Below are positions 1 through 11,414 of a DNA stretch of 64,000 nt, one piece after another. The position numbers were made by a program, and so were the translations under genes. Source of the DNA: Colletotrichum lupini. Its lineage: Eukaryota > Ascomycota > Sordariomycetes > Glomerellales > Glomerellaceae. Position 1 is the stretch's first letter. The number at the start of each line of letters is the position of its first letter. The notes beneath the pieces were generated by a model that was not told the origin of the DNA, ran no database searches, and saw nothing but the letters and a program-made list of their open reading frames with translations. Location of the stretch: assembly GCF_023278565.1 (NCBI RefSeq), contig NC_064675.1:4712001-4776000 (forward strand), written 5' to 3'.

Positions 1-3000
1 CCAAGTCCCAGGTGGTCAAGATGGCCCCAGTGGAGTCTTGGTTTGTGGAGAGGAAAACATCACATACAGGCACTCCAACCAGGAAGCCTTCCGTGTGCCC
101 ATTCCGCGCCGAAGAGGTGCAACGGAAGACCCGTCCAGGAAGCGGCACGTGGTGTCTGGCGTTATGCACAAGCTGAAAGGTAGTGCCGGCGCCTTTTTCT
201 TCCTCTTGCAGACTGAAGATGGGGACCTTTTCAAGGCGACCCTCGATATGGTTGAGGATGCAGATGGCAATCCCACCGGCGAAGTGAAGCGGCTTAAGAT
301 CAAGTACTTCGACACGGTGCCGGTATCATCTAGCCTCTGCATTCTCAAGAGCGGTTTCCTCTACGCTGCCAGCCAATTTGGCAACCACCAATTCTACCAG
401 TTCGAGAAGCTCGGAGACGACGACGAGGAACTGGAATTCTCAAGCGACAACTTCCCAACAGACCCTAGGGCTGGTTACGAAGCGGTCTACTTCCATCCCA
501 GACCGCTGGAGAATCTTGCTTCAGTCGAGAGCATTGACTCCATGAACCCCCTTCTCGACTGTAAGGTGGCCAACCTGACTGGTGAGGATGCACCACAAAT
601 CTACACAGCCTGCGGCAACGGTGCCCGTAGCACATTCAGAATGTTGAAGCATGGCTTGGAAGTCAACGAGATTGTGGCGTCCGAACTGCCCGGCATCCCT
701 TCGGCGGTTTGGACTCTCAAGCTGAGCCGCGGCGATCAATACGATGCGTATATTGTGCTATCTTTCACCAACGGAACTCTGGTTTTGAGTATCGGTGAAA
801 CGGTAGAGGAGGTCAGTGATTCCGGTTTCCTGACATCTGTGCCGACCTTGGCAGCACAGTTATTGGGCGAAGACGGCCTCATTCAGGTCCATCCCAAAGG
901 CATTCGTCACATCCGACATGGCCAAGTCAACGAATGGGCCGCACCGCAGCACAGATCCATTGTCGCGGCAACCACCAACGAGCATCAGGTAGCAGTGGCA
1001 CTCAGCTCGGGTGAGATTGTCTATTTCGAAATGGATGGTGATGGATCCCTTGCCGAGTACGATGAGAAGAAGGAAATGTTCGGAACTGTCACATGTCTGA
1101 GCTTGGGTGAAATTCCCGAAGGACGCCTGCGAAGTTCGTTCCTGGCTGTGGGCTGTGATGACAGCACTGTACGTGTCCTGTCGTTAGACCCCGAGTCGAC
1201 GCTGGAGAGCAAGTCAGTCCAAGCCTTGACTGCTCCTCCATCATCCCTTGCAATCATTGCCATGGATGACTCCTCGTCTGGAGGCTCAACACTCTACCTC
1301 CACATCGGCCTTCACTCTGGTGTCTACCTCCGTACAGTGTTGGACGAAATCACTGGAGAGCTTACGGATACGAGGCAGAAGTTCCTCGGTCCCAAGCCGG
1401 TGCGGCTTTTCCAAGCTACTGTTCAAGGACGGACCTGCGTGATAGGGTTGAGCTCCCGTCCGTGGCTTGGCTATTCTGATCCCATCACTCGAGGCTTCCT
1501 GGTGACGCCACTGAACTACGTTGACCTCGAATGGGTCTGGAATTTCAGCAGCGAGCAGTGCGAAGAAGGTGTCGTTGGCATTCAGGGCCAATCATTAAGG
1601 TAAGCAAGCATCACGAGTTTCTTAGCTCGTTTCCTTTACATGACATGATGAGAAATTTGGGATCCTATGCCAAAGCGCCGTGAGGTCTTACGCAACATAC
1701 CAATTGTTCCTACTGAGTCATTCTTCAGCCTTGTTATTTTCTGCATGCAAATTCTTTTGATCAATAACTGACGCAGAGGATTAGAATCTTTGCCATTGAG
1801 AACCTAGGAGACACCATTACACAAAAGTCGATACCCCTCACCTACACTCCGCGACGTCTACTCAAGCATCCTGAACACCCCATGTTTTACACGGTCGAGG
1901 CAGACAACAACACGCTGCCACCTGACCTACGGGCCAAGCTCATCGCAGAACCTGGTGTCGTCAATGGCGATGCTGTGGTGCTCCCGCCTGACGAATTCGG
2001 GTACCCTAAGGGCAAAGGCCGCTGGGCTTCTTGCATCAGCGTCATCGATCCCTTATCAGAGGATCAGCGAGTTCTGCAGACTGTTGACCTTGACAACAAC
2101 GAAGCAGCTGTCAGCGCTGCGATCGTGTCGTTTGCCAGCCAGGACAACGAAAGCTTCCTGATTGTTGGCACCGGTAAGGATATGGTTGTCAATCCTCGCC
2201 AGTTCTCTGAAGGCTACATCCACGTCTACCGCTTCAGCGAGGATGGCCACGAGCTAGAGTTCATTCACAAAACAAAGGTTGAAGAGCCTCCGTCAGCGCT
2301 CCTTGGCTTCCAAGGCAGACTACTCGCGGGCGTTGGCAAGACCTTGAGGATTTATGACCTCGGCCTGAGACAGATGCTCAGAAAGGCCCAAGCCGACGTA
2401 GCTCCGCAGTTGATTGTGTCTCTGAGCACGCAAGGAAGCCGCATCGTCGTCGGTGACGTCCAGCATGGCATCACATACGTCGTCTATAAGGCGACGACCA
2501 ACAAGCTCATTCCTTTTGTCGACGACACCATCTCCAGGTGGGTTACATGCACCGCAATGGTGGACTACGAATCGGTTGTTGGAGGCGACAAGTTTGGCAA
2601 CATGTTCCTCGTCCGCTGCCCTGAGAAGGCAAGTCAAGAAGCCGACGAAGAGTCAGGCGGCCTTCATCTCCTCAACACGAGAGACTATCTCCACGGCACA
2701 CCACACCGTCTGAACCTCCTAGGCCACTCCTACACTCAAGATGTTCCTACCAGCATCACCAAAACAAGTTTGGTCGTCGGTGGCCAGGACATTCTACTCT
2801 GGAGCGGTATCAACGGTACTATCGGCGTCTTCATTCCATTCGTGACCCGCGAGGACGTGGACTTCTTCCAGAATCTCGAGCAGCACATGCGTACCGAGGA
2901 CGCGCCGCTCGCCGGAAGGGATCACCTCATGTACCGTGGTTACTACGTCCCCGTCAAAGGCGTCATTGATGGTGATTTATGCGAGAGGTACACCCTTCTG

Positions 3001-3099
3001 CCTAGCGAAAAGAAGCAGATGATTGCCGGTGAACTTGACCGCTCAGTGAGAGAGATTGAGAGGAAGATTTCAGACATTCGAACAAGATCTGCCTTCTAA
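1..3099 (+). CDS. rse1: Pre-mRNA-splicing factor RSE1 / SF3B subunit 3 (5'-truncated)
   Basis: Subunit of the SF3b part of U2 snRNP, which helps U2 bind the intron branch site in the nucleus. The reading frame is already open at base 2, so the start lies outside the window; 970 codons plus stop are visible, against roughly 1,200 residues in the family, so about 240 N-terminal residues are missing. Exons are 2-1599 and 1785-3099. The 185-bp intron (GTAAGC...TTAG) is placed so that the product reads SLRIFAIEN across the join, as expected for this family. Family landmarks seen are the early PIPRRR block, [30 protein letters not shown] and the C-terminal DIRTRSAF ending. These belong to the beta-propeller repeats shared with DDB1 and CPSF160. 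Identification is secure; only the exact N-terminus is unknown. Confidence 0.96.
1600..1784 (+). other. Intron of rse1
   Basis: A 185-bp GT-AG intron, GTAAGC at the donor and GATTAG at the acceptor. It splits an Arg codon (AG|A). Without its removal the frame hits a stop at 1601-1603. Confidence 0.9.
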
Positions 3100-3425
3100 G
3101 GGCTTCCTTGGCCGGGAGGGGTTTTTGTTTTTTTCTATTTGCGGACACATTCACCGATCGAGTACATCTCGCATAGGAGGTATCGGGATATGTCACGTGT
3201 ATTGTGTACAAAGCGTTACAACGGTATATGGTAGCGGCGTTTTCATACAGGCCAAACAGAGCCATACAGATGGTTGAGGACATGATGACGACGCAATGAA
3301 GAAGAGCTCTAATAATACCAAAAGTGCCCAAACGCCCGTTCCCAATTTCCGTTTCGCGACCAGTGAACCTACGTGGGCAAACAAATCGAGTTCCCACTCA
3401 TCCGACTCCGTACATCCAACCCCTG

Positions 3426-4351
3426 TTACGCAGATCCCCTCCAAAACGGGCCCCGATTCCGCGGTGCAGCTTTGGACTTGTTCTTCCCCCTGCTGCCGCC
3501 GCCGCCGTCCTGGACGGGATGACTCTTCTCCCACGCCTCGTCGTCGGCGTACGCCTCCATGGCGGCGGCGAGGTCGTAGCCGACCTGCTCGAGGTACAGC
3601 ACGGCGACGTCGTAGTCGGAGACTTTGCAGCCCGTCATGAAGCGGCGGATGCGGCTCTTGCGCAGCTCCTCTTCCTCGCCCTCGACGGGTCGCGGGGAGA
3701 GGCTGACGCCGGCGGCGTAGTAGGCGCCCGGGACGAGGACGGTGCGGCGGCCGTGGAGGAGATGGTCGCTGGTGATGTTGTTGCTGCGGCGGAGGACGGC
3801 GGCGGGGACGCCGTAGCGGAGGGAGAGGGAGGCGATTGTGTCCGTGTCGTGGTTTAGGAAGTGGAGGGTGTCTTCGGGGGGCGTGGCGGTTGAGGAGGAG
3901 GAGCCGCTGCTCTTTTCGTTGAGTTCTTCGTCGACTCCGGCGTCGGGTGAGGTGTATGTGTAGGGCGGGGGCGGGGCCGCCGGGGCGCCGGAGGAGATGT
4001 GGTGGGTTGGCGGGACGGAGGTGTACGACGGCGGGTCTTTGAGGTTCGGGGGCAGCACTGAGGGCGCTGTGGATGTCTGGCAGTATGGGCAGTAGGATGC
4101 GAAGCGGGTGTTTTCCTGTATTACTGGTCAGCGTCCTGTTTCCAGTGGCGGGATTGGTGATATGAGCATTTTTCCGGCGGACGCACATGGATACAGTTCC
4201 CGCAGATTACACGAGCGCAGCACTCGAGTCGCCTATCGTCCGGGAGAGGCTTCTCGGTGACAGCGCTGTACCTTGGCACGGAGCTGAGCAGCTTCGCGCA
4301 GGTGCAGCAAGCTTCGTCGGATGGATTTATGGTTGCGTCGGTGACCTTCAT
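3426..4351 (-). CDS. LysM-domain protein with Cys-rich N-terminus and UBA-like C-terminus
   Basis: Predicted 284-residue protein from two exons, 4351-4187 and 4115-3426, with a 71-bp intron (GTGCGT...TACAG). The N-terminal 70 residues carry paired cysteines (C16/C18, C44/C45, C50/C53, and C64/C67 just after the intron), which look like a small zinc-binding fold. A Pro/Ser linker follows, then a LysM-like segment at about 137-185 (DTLHFL...DTIASLSLRYGV...N...LHGRRTVLVP). A short helical UBA/CUE-like stretch follows at about 216-248, before a basic tail. No signal peptide is visible, so unlike secreted LysM effectors this is likely intracellular; eukaryotic intracellular LysM proteins (LYSMD type) are the nearest comparison. 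The ATG at 4351 is the first in frame after upstream stops; further-upstream codons need non-ATG starts. Its molecular role is unknown. It converges on rse1. Confidence 0.8.
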
Positions 4352-4548
4352 GATTATTGAAGATGGACGACGGGGGTTTGCGATTATTTCGCTTCTTCGT
4401 CTACCTTGAGTATTCCCAACAAGATGGTCAAGAAACCCTGCATGACGCGTTTCCTGCGAATTCAAGGAGGTGTCGACGGGCCGGGAAGTTGCGTGAACCT
4501 TAGTCCGCGACGATGAGCCGTTGAACGGCCTGGTGTCACGGGCTCTCT

Positions 4549-4564
4549 CCCCCCCCCCCCCCCC
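4549..4564. repeat. Poly-C tract (16 nt)
   Basis: Sixteen consecutive C residues preceded by a CT-rich run, about 200 bp upstream of the LysM-protein start. Confidence 0.95.
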
Positions 4565-5794
4565 GCTGTCTTGCCACCCCCACTACTCCGCACCGCCACC
4601 GCGGCCGAGTCGGCCGGCGTTTCGACTGACGTCTTCCATCCGGTCGGGCATTTTTGCTAAGGTAGCCACTGATAAGCGAGCACAGAGTGATCGGATGGCT
4701 CGTACTTCGTGTAAGACGACGGTAACCCTTTCACGCTTGATCAATTCCCGAACTGATGATGGATGTGCCTGGACTACGAAATCGATTCTTTCAACGACAC
4801 ACTTCACTTGGTGCAATATGACCTCAGGTAGAGGTGCGTATGAATATTCTGAGTCTACTTGACGCGCAGTGTTAAAAGGGGTTCAAAAAATGGCGAAAGA
4901 CTTCATGATGTAAAGTATCTTGAGTAGCTAGACAATTGACGAAAACCTTGCAACGTGTTCCCCAAGCTGACAGCATTCCAAAGGAGGGGCTTGCGGGATT
5001 GCCTCATACTTTTGCTTTCCCATCGTTCCTGTGCATCGCCTTGCGTGACTTCGACCGGCTGTCGATTGAGCTCATATCGAAACATCGGCAGCCAGCCAGC
5101 TCTCAATTCACACGTAGTCATTTCTCAGCGTGACCGAGACTAACTGAGAATATAGCATTTCGATGAAGCGTGGAAGATAAAGCCTGAATGAGGAAAAGAA
5201 GAAGCATAGGGAATCGAACAGAAGGTTAGGTTGATGGCTCGACGGTTTCTGAGTTAGTACATCGACTCCCCCAGGTACCCCTCGACCACGTTCCCCTTGT
5301 GCCTCTTATGACTGGAGACGAGATGAATTGACCGAAGTACCTCGATTCCTCCCTTCCTGAAGGCAGTGGCTGAATATAAGCTGGATGGTATACGTATACT
5401 GAACACGCGGTGAACCTGACACAAGAGGAACTGATCAGGTGCTTGCAATATGAAAACATCATCATTACCTGATACGTACCAGCGAAGACACAATCTCTCG
5501 ATGATTCAGAACATGACTAGGTGAACGTGATACAACCAATCGCGCTCACGTTTTGCACCGGTTCATGAACTGTGAGAAGCCCCCCAATATCTCAGCTCAC
5601 CGGGAGCTTGCCCCTTGTCATGAGAATAACGAGCGACCCGCCTTCGCTCGAAACCGCTCATTTCGTCCAGCCCATTCTCTAGATCTAGAAGCGTATCAAA
5701 CTCCCTCGCCGAAATCACTCTACAAGCCGTTGAGAAACCACGTCACAGTTACCAAGCCATACGCCTCCTTGGCCCGTCCCAAGCCAAGCCTCTA

Positions 5795-5811
5795 TACGTA
5801 CGTACGTACGT
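5795..5811. repeat. (TACG)n microsatellite
   Basis: Four tandem TACG units plus a final T. The unit is self-complementary over each ACGT/TACGTA, so the tract can fold back on itself. Confidence 0.95.
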
Positions 5812-6845
5812 CTGAACCAACATGTCGAATCCCACACCCGGTCCAGACCCAAGGGCCCCTCGACAACCAAGCCAACCGCCGTTCCGAAACCCCGTCTCTG
5901 CCGCCCCGGCCTCCCGGTCTCTCTTCCCCAGCGTTCCGGAATCCATTCCCCGTCTACCCTCCCTCTTGGCTTTCCATCTCTACACTTATACCTCCCAAAC
6001 AGGCATCTCTCTTACAAACATTGCATACGGAAAGAGCAACAAGATAAAATCACAATCTCACGCGGATACCTGGAACAAGCCCCCGTCTCTATAAAGTCAA
6101 AAACAAGTCATACTTACGTAATTCCCGGATGCCCTCGGTGGGAACAAACTGGGCCCTTCACGGGACACCGAACCTAACCTCCTCTCTCTCTCTCTCCGCC
6201 CCTAAACGATCTATCTCCCGCAGTCACGGTGGACCAACAGCTCAGCTTCGAACGGGTTATCATTAGGTCATGGAAACGTCCACATGCCCCTGGTCACAAA
6301 AAAACAGGACGCACAAAAGCGTAACCCACTGCGGAGTATACGGAGTAGTAGCAGGGCAGCAACAAAAATTGCAATCACTCAAGTCAAACGAAACGGGGGG
6401 GCGGCGCTGCCCCAGATTCTTTTCCCCGTCTTTTTAATATCAATCTCGCAAAGGTTCCAGACGGGGGGGCCAGCAGTCACACACGGCTGTTCCCATGCGT
6501 ACACCTTCCAATAGACCCGCCCTTGCAAGGTAAGGCAGACAGGTGGGCAGGTTCCATGTCAGCGAGTGCCGAACTCAAAGCAATCACTTGTCCAAACAAC
6601 CCCTCGTACCCTCGGGGTCACACAACACATGTTCTTACCAGCCCAGAATCTCGTATATGTCACTTCCAAGTCGGCTCGCCGAATCGGAATCCAAGGAAAA
6701 CGCAAAGATTGTAGCTTTACCGCAAGAAAAATATAAGTCCCAAAAGCCTTGGAGATGGGGAAAAAAGAAATTCACATGATTTCAAACCCTCTTACATTCT
6801 ATGACCAAGAGGAATCCAGGAACACGCAGCTCGGACCAAGGAACA

Positions 6846-6857
6846 CCCCCCCCCCCC
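6846..6857. repeat. Poly-C tract (12 nt)
   Basis: Twelve consecutive C residues in the spacer downstream of the bZIP gene. Confidence 0.95.
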
Positions 6858-8295
6858 TGGCCTCTCCCTCCCCTCATCCGGGCTCGTCCCCTTTCGATCC
6901 GAGTGAGAGCTCATCGTAACTCGTAACGCTGAAGGAAACGACACACACCCAGAAAAACTTTGGTAAACCTGAAGCTCCCCAATCCCCAGGCTTTCTTGAT
7001 ACGCACATATCCCGTACGGTAACACCACGTGTCTTCATTCTCGAACCCACCAGGATAGAAGGCTCTTGGCCATTACCTAAACTCCCAATAACGACGTCGC
7101 ATGAATGCAACCAACACTGCATCCTTTGGTTCCAGATACCGAGAGACAGAGAGAAGACACCAATCGAAATACAGAAATGAAATCTGTGACAGTGAACACG
7201 CAATCCTCGCCAGCTTGCTCGTAATAATGGCGCCTTTTACATAAAATAAGGTGTGTAAAGATATTCACAGTGAAGAGAAAAGTACACAAAAAAAGCTTGA
7301 GCAAAAATAAACGTCCCGATCAGACGTCGGGTTTCATTCAGCTAGTCACTTCAACTCAATTCAAGCCAACAAAGTCTCTCATGTACGGAACCCAGTCCGA
7401 AACCCGTTCGCCCCGTCTTGTCCCAGACGCGCGGCAGCCACAAGTGGGCGCGGGTTTGTCCATTTCCCTCCCAGATGCCTCCGTGTTCCCGCACTTTCCG
7501 CCGTCGTCCGATCTGGACCCCACGGCCGGGAGGGCCTGTAGCAACGACATACCATCAGTCCCAAAACCGTAGACACCTTGCAAATGATGAGTGACGCTGA
7601 CTTCACAGAGAAGATTTCAACCAATATCCATTTCACCCAAGAGATAAAGACTCTGTCTTTTTTTTTTTTTGAAATCCGAAATAGAAAAACTTTTTTTGGT
7701 TCCGCCTGTATCCTATACACCATCAAATATGCGATGTGTGAATGATGAAAAATAAACGCCATTAAAAACAAGCGCGGGGTTCCATTGCGGAAAGCTTCCC
7801 GGCATATAAAAACATGAAAATAAGAGACAAGTACTGCAGGCCGCCAAACCTCCCGTGGGGTATTTCCGCCGCCCAGTTTTGACTGTCCAAATTTCGAAAG
7901 AGACAAAATGATTTGTTGGTAACTTTTTTATGTCGTGATCGCATTTCCCCGTAGATGACCGCACGGCGCGGGTATTGAAAGCCATCTTGATAATTTTTGT
8001 TTCCCCTCGCTAGTGTTTGTTGTAGTTAAGGACGCCGCTATAGGCTTCGCCCAGAAAACAATCTCGCCGTCCGAATGCTGATGTCGTGTCGTCTCGGGTA
8101 TCGAGTTGTCTTCGCTCCTCGCAAACCTCCCATGTTCACATGATTAAACTTCTTTTTTTTCTTTTTGAATCAAAGACAGCGACCATGTAGGCCTTGATAA
8201 AACAAATTTGGACAGATCCTCCTCTCTGAACACAACGATCCCGGTCCACGTGCAGGTGTCGAGAATTTCGATTCTTTCACCGTGGGGGCGCAGGG

Positions 8296-9819
8296 TTACC
8301 GCATGTTGCTGGTATCGAAAGAGAATTGTGATGGGAAGGCCATGCTGGCGCTCAGCCCAAAGGGATCCCAATCAATGCCGGTATCCAAGAGCTGGGTCAT
8401 GGAGGGATATGCACCCTGGGTCGTGTGGGTAGGTTGTGCTGGCTCGGCCTGAGACGTCATGTGCTGGCCGTGGCCGGGACCAACGGAGTTTGGCGAAGTC
8501 ATCATATGCTGCGGTGCGTCGCCAGAGAAGCCGCTGGGATATGGCCCAGGCCCGCTTGGGGTGTCGATCTCGGAGTCTTCAATCATGTCCGCTGGAGCAT
8601 CATACTCTTGTTCTAAGCTTGGTGTTAGGGACAAGACGGCAAGATTCATCAGTAAATAGCGCCAGTTGACTTACCTAGCTGCTCAATGTGGTTCTGGAAC
8701 CCAGGTGTTGGGTAGTATGAACCGTTATTGCCGACGCGAGGAGGGCCTCCGGACATCATATGAGCTCGAGCGGCCGGGTTCATGGGACCCATGGGGCTGA
8801 GTTGAGACTTCATGGACGGTGCCATGCCAGGACGAAGCGGTCCGTGGTCAGAGGCTGCCGGTGAAAGAGCCTGCTGGCCTCCATACGGTGCCGTGCTTGA
8901 TGGCGAGTTGGAGTGTGATGAAGGGGTGGGCCGGCCCTTTGGTGAAGCAGCAGAGTGGGCTGCTTGTATCGGCGGGGGCAGAGGGCTGATGCCGGGCTCC
9001 AGCTTCGGGGCGATGCTCGAATTGGATCGGCGAGACTGGTGATGTCGGTTCAGGATGGCTCGCTGGATAGGCGGTGGCTGGACCATATTTTGAGGAGCAT
9101 GAGTCGGCCCCAAGTTGGGGCTGCCAGTTTTGGCACGAAGCTCAGCTTGAACATCGATGCCTAATGTACTGTTAATACTCGAGCATTCTCGACCAATTGA
9201 CGGCGTGTCAACGTACCTTTCTCCAAGAGGATGCGTTCCAACAAGGAGTTTTTGTAGCGCAGCATCAGACACTCATCGGCAGCAGTGCGATGAGCGGCCT
9301 GAAGGTTGTGCAGGTTGGACTCATGAACACGAATGGCTTCCTCGAGCTGTTTGATGTACTCTGTGCGACGCTCGCGGAAGGCAGCTTGAGCCTGGCGGTT
9401 GCGTTGCTTACGCTCCTCGGAGGTGGCGTAGATCTTGGGGTAAACAATTAGCCTTCCTCTTGAGTGGGAGTTGAGATAGGACCAAACAAGGTTTCGTCCC
9501 AGGTGAAACCTTAAGATTGTGTGACACAGACGAAAGTCTGGGGAAGTTGTGGTGTTGATAGAGAACAATAAACACACGCAAAAGGTCGCACACTTGAGTA
9601 AAGGTGTTGATGCTGAGATAGGCAATGAGGGAGTAAAGAGATACTCACAGGCTTACGGCCACCCTTTCGCTTTGGTTGCTGGCCCTCAGCAGCACCATTG
9701 GGATTGTTTGAAGTGCCATTAGGCGCAGGCTGATGTTCGCCCTCGGGACTAGAACCCACGGTCTCTGGAGTATCCTCCTTGACGGGATCTTTGTTGTCGA
9801 TGGACATCTTATCTGCCAT
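8296..9819 (-). CDS. bZIP transcription factor with Yap-type contact residues
   Basis: 396-residue nuclear DNA-binding protein from four exons: 9819-9649, 9433-9217, 9160-8675 and 8612-8296. Introns are 215, 56 and 62 bp, all GT-AG and frame-consistent. The first exon is acidic and ends in a basic KRKGGRKP stretch; the second starts with IYATSEERKQ and carries the basic region. There N69-xx-A72-Q73-xx-F76-R77 matches the NxxAQxxFR signature of fungal Yap/Pap1 factors. A leucine zipper follows to about residue 125 (EYIKQLE...HNLQ...LMLRYKNSLLERILL). The rest is Ser/Pro/Gln-rich and disordered, and ends in an acidic/aromatic stretch (DTGIDWDPFG) that could activate. The paired Cys-rich domains that make Yap1 redox-sensitive are absent. 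I do not recognise a characterised orthologue with certainty. The 5' region is very long and full of simple repeats. Confidence 0.88.
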
Positions 9820-11014
9820 GCCTTATCTGGTCCGGGGGTTGAGGCAGGTTGCCGGTCGGCGTTGGCGGCAGCGGCAGCGTGAGCGGCAGCGGCAACGCAA
9901 GCACGGGAGGATCTGTATCTGGATCTGGATCTGTAGATAGGACGCCGTTGTGACGTCGCGTGTTCCACACTCCCAGCCCTACGATGTTCTGGAAGTGTTC
10001 GTTGTATGGGTGTTTGGCACTTCTCGCGCGTGGTTGCGGGCGCAAAAGAGATGACAAGCAGGGACGGGGTCGTAAAAAATTGCCCGAAAAAGGGATATCC
10101 GGGGGAGAAGTTGCCAGTGGCGCCTACGAGCGCCCGCACGAGAATTGGGGCGAAACCGCCAGCGTGGTAGAGGGACTTGGAAAGGGTGGGAGAATCTAAA
10201 CAGCCGCGAGATAAGGTACGGAGCGGTGCGCTGCTGAGACTGTGACTGGGGGGAAAGGCATCCAAGCGGGCGCAATTGAGCTTCAGTTGAATATTTGACA
10301 GCTTGTTTTTGCCAGCCCAGAGATAAGGGACGCAGCGATGAGAGGTTGCAGTGTGTAAGGAAATGGAAGAGAGCGGCGGTCTTTTATGTAATGATAATAA
10401 ACTGGCAGCTTGAGGGGGGGCGCACTCCAGCCATTCGCCTAGACCCAGACTTTGCGGCTTGCCAGACACCACCGAGCAGGGCCGCCGGCGTGGGAGTGGG
10501 CGTGCAGCGACGAGCGGAGAGGGGTGAGGGATGAGGGATGGATGGGATGGGATGGGTGACTGGTGACTGTGAGAAGAGACGGTGGGGATGGAGGGGATTC
10601 AAGGAGGAGGAGGAGGGGGGTGTGGTGAGTACGGATACGTGTGAGTGTCCCTCTTGAGAGGAGAGATCAGGAGAAGACTTCCGACTGTGAGAGAGAGAGG
10701 GAACGAGGGGGTGTGTGGGGAACAGGCTGTAGGCCAAGCTTGACCGGGTCGTTGTTCCTGTTAAAAAGGACGGGATGTTCTGCTTCACAACGTCCACACA
10801 ACTTGACAGGATGGGACCTGCTTGTCTCTTCTCTTTTCCTTGCGGTTTGTGTGTCTTGGTTCTCTCCCACGGTCTTCCCCACGTTTTGGTGCAGATGCTG
10901 TGCAGACACACAGACAACCGGATGTTCAATTCGTATGGGTGAGAGGGTCAGGTCAGGCCTCTTTCTCTCACCTAGGGTCTCTGTCACTGGTTGTCTCGAT
11001 CTTTCTAGACCAAG

Positions 11015-11040
11015 CACACACACACACACACACCACACAC
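11015..11040. repeat. (CA)n microsatellite
   Basis: About nine CA units interrupted by one CC and then resuming, 1.2 kb upstream of the bZIP start. Confidence 0.95.
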
Positions 11041-11289
11041 AGTTATGAGAGCTGAGTGGCTGGTTGAGTTGGATTGGTGGTGGCTGCTCCGACAACGTGA
11101 GAGGGCGAAACTGAGAGAGAAAAGAGGATCGGGTGAGCAGCAGCAGACGACGAACGATGAAGGGTGTGTGGTGGCAGAATCTGTTGCCTCTTTCTCTCTT
11201 TTGACGATCCAAACGCAGCTGGGGCCGCCAATATGTTGTGGCACCTTTGACGACGAACAGCCAGCAAGCACGAGACGACGATGCTCGTA

Positions 11290-11306
11290 GGATGGATGGA
11301 TGGATG
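11290..11306. repeat. (GGAT)n microsatellite
   Basis: Four GGAT units in tandem upstream of the bZIP gene. Confidence 0.95.
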
Positions 11307-11390
11307 AGAGGGTCAACGGGACGATATGTCGCTCCAATGGTGAAGGTAACCCAACAAGGAAAAGGGGAAACAGGAAGGACAACTCGGGCC

Positions 11391-11414
11391 TGGTGCTGGT
11401 GCTGGTGCTGGTGG
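11391..11414. repeat. (TGGTGC)n short tandem repeat
   Basis: About four copies of a six-base TGGTGC unit in the bZIP upstream region. Confidence 0.9.

Larger units (their letters stand above)
4352..8295. other. Intergenic, 3.9 kb: no convincing gene
   Basis: Between the divergent LysM-protein promoter and the 3' end of the bZIP gene. ORFs here are short, Pro/Ser-rich and lack domain motifs. It holds a 16-C run (4549-4564), a TACG repeat (5795-5811), a 12-C run (6846-6857), a T run near 7660-7670 and one copy of the TACGGAGTA motif (6337-6348). An ATG at 5822 opens 90 codons of Pro-rich sequence, but I see nothing to support it. Part of 7.6-8.3 kb is probably the bZIP 3' UTR. Confidence 0.6.

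Noticed and set aside
5822..6094. 90-codon Pro-rich ORF starting MSNPTPGPDP
   Set aside because: The start resembles a gene start, but there is no motif, the composition is biased, and the stretch has overlapping open frames.
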